64,000 nucleotides of DNA, taken from the NCBI GenBank assembly GCA_050946115.1, contig JBMNUF010000001.1, forward strand, positions 171,512 through 235,511, in the 5' to 3' direction. Origin of the DNA: CAYFRC01 sp050946115 (lineage in GTDB: Bacteria > Bacillota > Clostridia > Christensenellales > Aristaeellaceae). Shown here one piece after another: positions 60,685 through 64,000 of this stretch. Below the pieces are notes generated by a model. The model saw only the letters and a list, made by a program, of their open reading frames with translations, was not told the DNA's origin and searched no databases. The position numbers and the translations under genes were made by a program. The number at the start of each line of letters is the position of its first letter. Position 1 is the stretch's first letter.

Positions 60685-60897
60685 ATGATACCCTTGAGCT
60701 ATGCAAACACGGACGAGGACAATGTGATTCGCAGAATCGGCGGCAGTCCCGAAGTGAAAAAGCGTTTGGAGGATCTCGGCTTTGTCGTCGGCGGAAACGT
60801 CCGCCTCATCGCATCGCTGAACGGCAACGTCATCGTCAAGGTAAAGGAATCCCGCGTCGCCATCAACGACGAATTGGCGCGCAAGATCATGGTATAG
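60685..60897 (+). CDS. feoA: FeoA-type ferrous iron transport protein (first copy)
   Basis: 70 residues, an SH3-like FeoA domain with the RRIGGSPEVKKRLEDLGFVVGGNVRLIA core and VIVKVKESRVAINDELARKIMV end. FeoA supports FeoB-driven ferrous iron uptake from the cytosolic side. The first gene of the operon, just after the promoter and operator. Confidence 0.92.
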   Translation: MIPLSYANTDEDNVIRRIGGSPEVKKRLEDLGFVVGGNVRLIASLNGNVIVKVKESRVAINDELARKIMV

Positions 60898-60912
60898 GAG
60901 AGGAGTAGGGGC

Positions 60913-61134
60913 ATGAAGACATTGCGAGATGTGCCGATCGGCGGTTCGGCAAAGGTCGTGAAGGTTCACGGCGAGGGCGCGGTCAAGCGCAGGATCATGG
61001 ACATGGGCATCACGAAGGGCGTAGAGATCCTCGTGTGCAAGGTGGCTCCGCTGGGAGACCCGATCGAGGTCAACGTGCGCGGCTACCAGCTTTCCATCCG
61101 CAAGGCGGACGCGGAGAGCGTCGAGGTCGAATAA
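60913..61134 (+). CDS. feoA: FeoA-type ferrous iron transport protein (second copy)
   Basis: 73 residues, same fold as the first copy (LRDVPIGGSAKVVKVHGEGAVKRRIMDMGITKG, AVPLGDPIEVNVRGYQLSIRKADAESVEVE-type end). It is more like the canonical FeoA, whereas the first copy is shorter at the start. Tandem feoA genes are common in Clostridia. GGAGAGGAGT site upstream; 37 bases before feoB. Confidence 0.93.
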   Translation: MKTLRDVPIGGSAKVVKVHGEGAVKRRIMDMGITKGVEILVCKVAPLGDPIEVNVRGYQLSIRKADAESVEVE

Positions 61135-61171
61135 GGCGGCATAGACGGCCGCAAGGAAGGGAGATATCGCT

Positions 61172-63628
61172 GTGAACATCCGCATCGCATTGGCGGGCAA
61201 CCCGAACAGCGGCAAGACGACGCTGTTCAACGCACTCACGGGCTCCAACCAGTTCGTCGGGAACTGGCCGGGCGTGACCGTAGAGAAGAAAGAGGGCAAA
61301 CTCAAAAAACACGACGGCGTGACCATTACGGACCTGCCGGGCATCTATTCGCTTTCGCCGTACACCCTCGAGGAAGTCATCGCGCGCAACTATCTGATCG
61401 GCGAGCGCCCCGACGCGATCCTCAACATAATCGACGGCACGAACTTAGAGCGCAACCTCTACCTCACCACGCAGCTCACGGAGCTGGGCATTCCCGTGGT
61501 GCTCGCGATCAACATGATGGATGTCGTCCGCAAAAACGGCGACAAAATCAATACGCAGGAGCTTTCCAGGCAGTTGGGCTGCAAGGCAGTCGAGATTTCC
61601 GCCCTCAAGGGGACGGGCATCATGGAGGCGGCAGAAGAGGCGATTCGCGCGGCGAAGAGCGGAAAAACCGTGCCGAAGCATACCTTCTCGGGCACGGTCG
61701 AGCACGCGCTGGCACACATCGAGGAGGCCGTCGTCCATTCGATGCCGGAGGAACAGCAGCGGTGGTACGCGATCAAGGTCTTCGAGCGCGACGAAAAGGT
61801 GATGGAGCAGTTAAACATCTCGCGCGATACCCTACGGCACATCGAAGAAGACATCGCCGCCGCCGAAGCGGCGCTCGACGACGACGCGGAATCCATCATC
61901 ACCAACGAGCGCTACATCTACATCGCGGAGGTCATCAAAGCCTGCTACAAAAAGCGCAATGCGGGGAAGCTCTCGACATCGGACAAGATCGACAAGGTCG
62001 TCACCAACCGCTGGCTTGGCCTGCCGATCTTCGCGCTCGTCATGTTCCTGGTATATTTCATCGCCATGAAGGGCATCGGCGCCATGGCGACGGATTGGAC
62101 GAACGACAACCTGTTCGGCGACGGTTTCCACCTGTTCGGAAAGGGCGGCGCGGAATATGAAGCAGCCGTCGAACGGTACGGCGACACGGACGCGATCCTC
62201 GAAGCGTTCGCCGAAGAGTACGGCGTACAGTTCAACGAGGACGACCCCGAAAGCGCGCTGAACGCGCTAATCGAAGCGACGCCCGATGACGCTTCCATCA
62301 CCTACCTCACGCAGGACGAGGAGACCCTTGAGGTGACGGAGCATCCCGATACCGATAAATCCGCGCTGGAAGAAGCGGTCGCGGAATACCTGAACACCGA
62401 ATATAAGGCGGATTTCGGCGAGCCGGATCCCGCGACCTACGGCACGTGGGTGCCCGGCATCCCTGCGCTCGTCGAAAGCGGGCTGGATGCTGCAGACGCG
62501 GCGGACTGGCTAAAGGGTCTGATTTTGGACGGCATCATCGCGGGCGTCGGCGCGGTGTTGGGCTTCGTTCCGCAGATGCTGGTATTGTTCTTCCTTTTGG
62601 CATTTCTCGAGGGCTGCGGCTACATGGCGCGCATCGCGTTCGTGCTCGACCGCATTTTCCGTAAATTCGGCCTGTCCGGCAAGAGCTTCATCCCGATGTT
62701 GGTCGGCGTCGGCTGCAGCGTACCGGGCATCATGGCATCGCGCACCATCGAAAACGAGCGCGACCGCCGCATGACGATCATCACCACCCCCTTCATCCCC
62801 TGCGGCGCAAAGGTGCCCTTTATCGCGATGATCGCGGGCGCGATCTTTGCCGGCTCCGCGTGGGTCGCGACGAGCGCGTATTTCGTCGGCATGGCGGCGA
62901 TCGTCGTGAGCGGCATCATGCTGAAAAAGACGCGCATCTTCGCGGGCGATCCCGCGCCGTTCGTCATGGAATTGCCTTCGTACCACCTGCCGAAGCTTTC
63001 CTACGTGCTCCGCTCCATGTGGGAGCGCGGCTGGAGCTTCATCAAGAAGGCGGGCACGATCATCCTTTTGTCCACCATCCTCGTATGGGCGCTCTCCCGC
63101 TTCGGCACGGTCGACGGGACGTTCCGTATGTTGGAGGAAGAGGAATTGGATCGCTCCATCCTCGCGCTAATCGGTAATGCTGTCGCGTGGATCTTCGCGC
63201 CGCTCGGCTGGGGTAACTGGCAGGCGGCCGTGGCATCCGTCACGGGGCTGATCGCCAAGGAGAACATCGTCGGCACGATGGGCATCCTCTACGGCGGAAC
63301 CGAGACCTACGCGAACATGGCTGCCGCGTTCACGGGCATTACGGGATATTCCTTCCTCGTGTTCAACCTGCTGTGCGCGCCCTGCTTTGCGGCGATCGGC
63401 GCGACGCGGCGCGAGATGAACAGCGCGCGCTGGACGTGGTTTGCAATCCTCTACCAAACCGCATTCGCCTATGCCATCGCGCTCATGGTCACGCATTTCG
63501 GATACCTGTTCGCGGGAACTCCGCAGACCGCAGGGCTGATCGCCTCGATCGCGATCCTCGCCGTCCTCGTCTATATGCTGTTCTTCAAGAAGTATACCGA
63601 GGCGACGAGGCTTACCAGGAAAATCTGA
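61172..63628 (+). CDS. feoB: Ferrous iron transporter FeoB
   Basis: 818 residues, GTG start. N-terminal G domain (G1 GNPNSGKTT at 9-17, DLPGIYSLSPYT for G3, NMMD for G4) and helical regulator domain, then about nine membrane segments with the twin Gate motifs (FIPMLVGVGCSVPGIMASRTIEN and the later KENIVGTMGILYG). An acidic stretch of about 115 residues (roughly 310-427, rich in Asp/Glu) enlarges the loop after the first membrane helix, making it longer than typical FeoB. It imports Fe2+ across the cytoplasmic membrane. Confidence 0.95.
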   Translation: MNIRIALAGNPNSGKTTLFNALTGSNQFVGNWPGVTVEKKEGKLKKHDGVTITDLPGIYSLSPYTLEEVIARNYLIGERPDAILNIIDGTNLERNLYLTTQLTELGIPVVLAINMMDVVRKNGDKINTQELSRQLGCKAVEISALKGTGIMEAAEEAIRAAKSGKTVPKHTFSGTVEHALAHIEEAVVHSMPEEQQRWYAIKVFERDEKVMEQLNISRDTLRHIEEDIAAAEAALDDDAESIITNERYIYIAEVIKACYKKRNAGKLSTSDKIDKVVTNRWLGLPIFALVMFLVYFIAMKGIGAMATDWTNDNLFGDGFHLFGKGGAEYEAAVERYGDTDAILEAFAEEYGVQFNEDDPESALNALIEATPDDASITYLTQDEETLEVTEHPDTDKSALEEAVAEYLNTEYKADFGEPDPATYGTWVPGIPALVESGLDAADAADWLKGLILDGIIAGVGAVLGFVPQMLVLFFLLAFLEGCGYMARIAFVLDRIFRKFGLSGKSFIPMLVGVGCSVPGIMASRTIENERDRRMTIITTPFIPCGAKVPFIAMIAGAIFAGSAWVATSAYFVGMAAIVVSGIMLKKTRIFAGDPAPFVMELPSYHLPKLSYVLRSMWERGWSFIKKAGTIILLSTILVWALSRFGTVDGTFRMLEEEELDRSILALIGNAVAWIFAPLGWGNWQAAVASVTGLIAKENIVGTMGILYGGTETYANMAAAFTGITGYSFLVFNLLCAPCFAAIGATRREMNSARWTWFAILYQTAFAYAIALMVTHFGYLFAGTPQTAGLIASIAILAVLVYMLFFKKYTEATRLTRKI

Positions 63629-63640
63629 GGAGGCGGGCGC

Positions 63641-63796
63641 ATGAATTTCGGAACGGCTGCCATAACATTGCTGCTCGTCGGCCTGGTCGTATGGATCGTC
63701 CGCGGCATTCGGAAAGACAAACGGGAGGGAAAATCCCCCTGCGGCGGAAATTGCGGCAACTGCCCGATGGGCGGAGCCTGTCAGGGGCACAAATGA
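63641..63796 (+). CDS. Small FeoB-associated Cys-rich membrane protein
   Basis: 51 residues. One membrane helix at about 6-20 is followed by basic residues and a Cys-rich tail CGGNCGNCPMGGACQG (four Cys). This matches the small proteins encoded after feoB in many Firmicutes; a role in iron handling at the transporter mouth is presumed. GAGGAGG site upstream; it lies 12 bases after feoB. Confidence 0.88.
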   Translation: MNFGTAAITLLLVGLVVWIVRGIRKDKREGKSPCGGNCGNCPMGGACQGHK

Positions 63797-63800
63797 ATTC

Positions 63801-63834
63801 GCGCGGCTTGTATCATTCTCGATACGAGCCGCGC
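63801..63834 (+). terminator. Terminator of the feo operon
   Basis: A 14 bp stem (GCGCGGCTTGTATC with GATACGAGCCGCGC, one wobble) and six-base loop four bases after the last stop. The tail is ATTATA, so the U-tract is short. Confidence 0.6.
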
Positions 63835-63845
63835 ATTATACTATA

Positions 63846-63880
63846 AAAAAAGCGCCCTTCTATATGAAAGGCGTTTTTGT
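63846..63880. terminator. Terminator of the 5S rRNA (rrn operon end)
   Basis: Minus-strand stem CGCCTTTC/GAAGGGCG followed by seven T residues; the plus side also ends in TTTTT, so it may work in both directions. Confidence 0.8.
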
Positions 63881-63886
63881 ATGGAA

Positions 63887-64000
63887 TCCGGCAGCGACCT
63901 ACTCTCCCGGGCCGTCTCCAGCCAAGTACCATCGGCGCGTGAAGGCTTAACTTCTGTGTTCGGGATGGGAACAGGTGGGTCCCTTCAGCCATTGCCACCG
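63887..64000 (-). rRNA. rrf: 5S ribosomal RNA (5' end just outside window)
   Basis: The complement begins GGTGGCAATGGCTGAAGGGACCC and contains the invariant CCCATCCCGAACACAGAAGTTAAG and GATGGTACTTGG segments, ending CGCTGCCGGA. The 3' end pairs with the 5' end near the window edge. It marks the end of an rRNA operon transcribed leftward. Confidence 0.95.

Noticed and set aside
1..64000. Insertion sequences, integrases or prophage genes
   Set aside because: No transposase, recombinase or phage structural motif was seen in any gene; only base composition at 33.6-34.6 kb hints at transfer.

Overview
The window looks like a chromosomal segment of a GC-rich member of the Clostridia (Firmicutes). 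Evidence for this is the gene content (WhiA, DnaD and DnaI-type replication proteins, the c-di-AMP receptor DarA, RicT, HemZ, XpaC/TelA, FeoA/FeoB with a small Cys-rich Feo protein), the absence of any outer-membrane gene, strong GGAGG ribosome sites, frequent TTG/GTG starts, and sigma-A promoters of the TTGACA-N17-TATAAT kind. A Christensenellales-like lineage is possible, but the species cannot be fixed from the sequence. No transposase, integrase, CRISPR array or prophage is visible. One locus (33.6-34.6 kb) is clearly more AT-rich than its surroundings and looks imported.

Layout. 1-3.4 kb (minus): the 3' part of a branched-chain amino-acid-type binding protein, a split chromate-transporter pair (chrA) and a zinc-ribbon membrane protein. 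3.4-8.9 kb (minus): a membrane dipeptidase overlapping a parvulin-type foldase, then two membrane-anchored coiled-coil proteins, one built of 14-residue repeats and ending in a copy of the foldase's SurA-like domain. 9.0-20.7 kb (plus): a GH1 glycosidase, then a run of tightly packed genes: UroD-like protein, TetM-like GTPase, a GrpE-like membrane protein with a membrane Hsp70-like ATPase, an MFS transporter, DnaD, a DnaI-type helicase loader and a ProX-type deacylase. 20.8-23.1 kb (minus): a MerR-controlled ABC exporter. 23.3-28.4 kb (plus): an MBOAT/AlgJ-like acylation pair, murB, whiA and a HAD phosphatase. 28.6-33.5 kb (minus): a two-component system with a three-gene ABC exporter laid out like the linearmycin-resistance locus lnrJKLMN. 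33.6-34.6 kb: a DUF1016/YhcG nuclease gene in two frames joined by an A_AAA_AAG slippery heptamer. 34.7-40.9 kb (minus): a five-gene unit encoding a binding-protein/VWA fusion lipoprotein, XpaC, a second membrane-anchored binding protein, TelA and a membrane M28 peptidase.

41.2-42.8 kb (minus): a GNAT acetyltransferase and an AraC/PocR regulator. 42.9-46.8 kb (plus): darA-holB-ricT, then a D,D-carboxypeptidase. 46.8-51.6 kb (minus): two cyclophilins, a HemZ-like radical-SAM protein, an MBL hydrolase, D-aminoacyl-tRNA deacylase and a TIGR04076/VanX-like fusion. 51.7-56.5 kb (plus): an SH3/peptidoglycan-binding exported protein, then acetyltransferase, PfkB kinase, mannitol-1-phosphate dehydrogenase and D-lyxose isomerase. 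56.5-60.3 kb (minus): an SH3 protein and a GH2 beta-galactosidase. 60.4 kb to the end: tRNA-Lys, an iron-uptake operon (feoA-feoA-feoB-small protein) behind a DtxR-like operator, and a 5S rRNA on the minus strand that runs off the right edge.

The most unusual items are the membrane GrpE/Hsp70-like pair, the SBP-VWA/XpaC/SBP/TelA unit, the possible programmed frameshift in the YhcG gene, and the repeat-built coiled-coil protein sharing a domain with the neighbouring foldase. Promoters, hairpins and starts were read by eye. No homology search was run, so family names rest on motifs, length and synteny.
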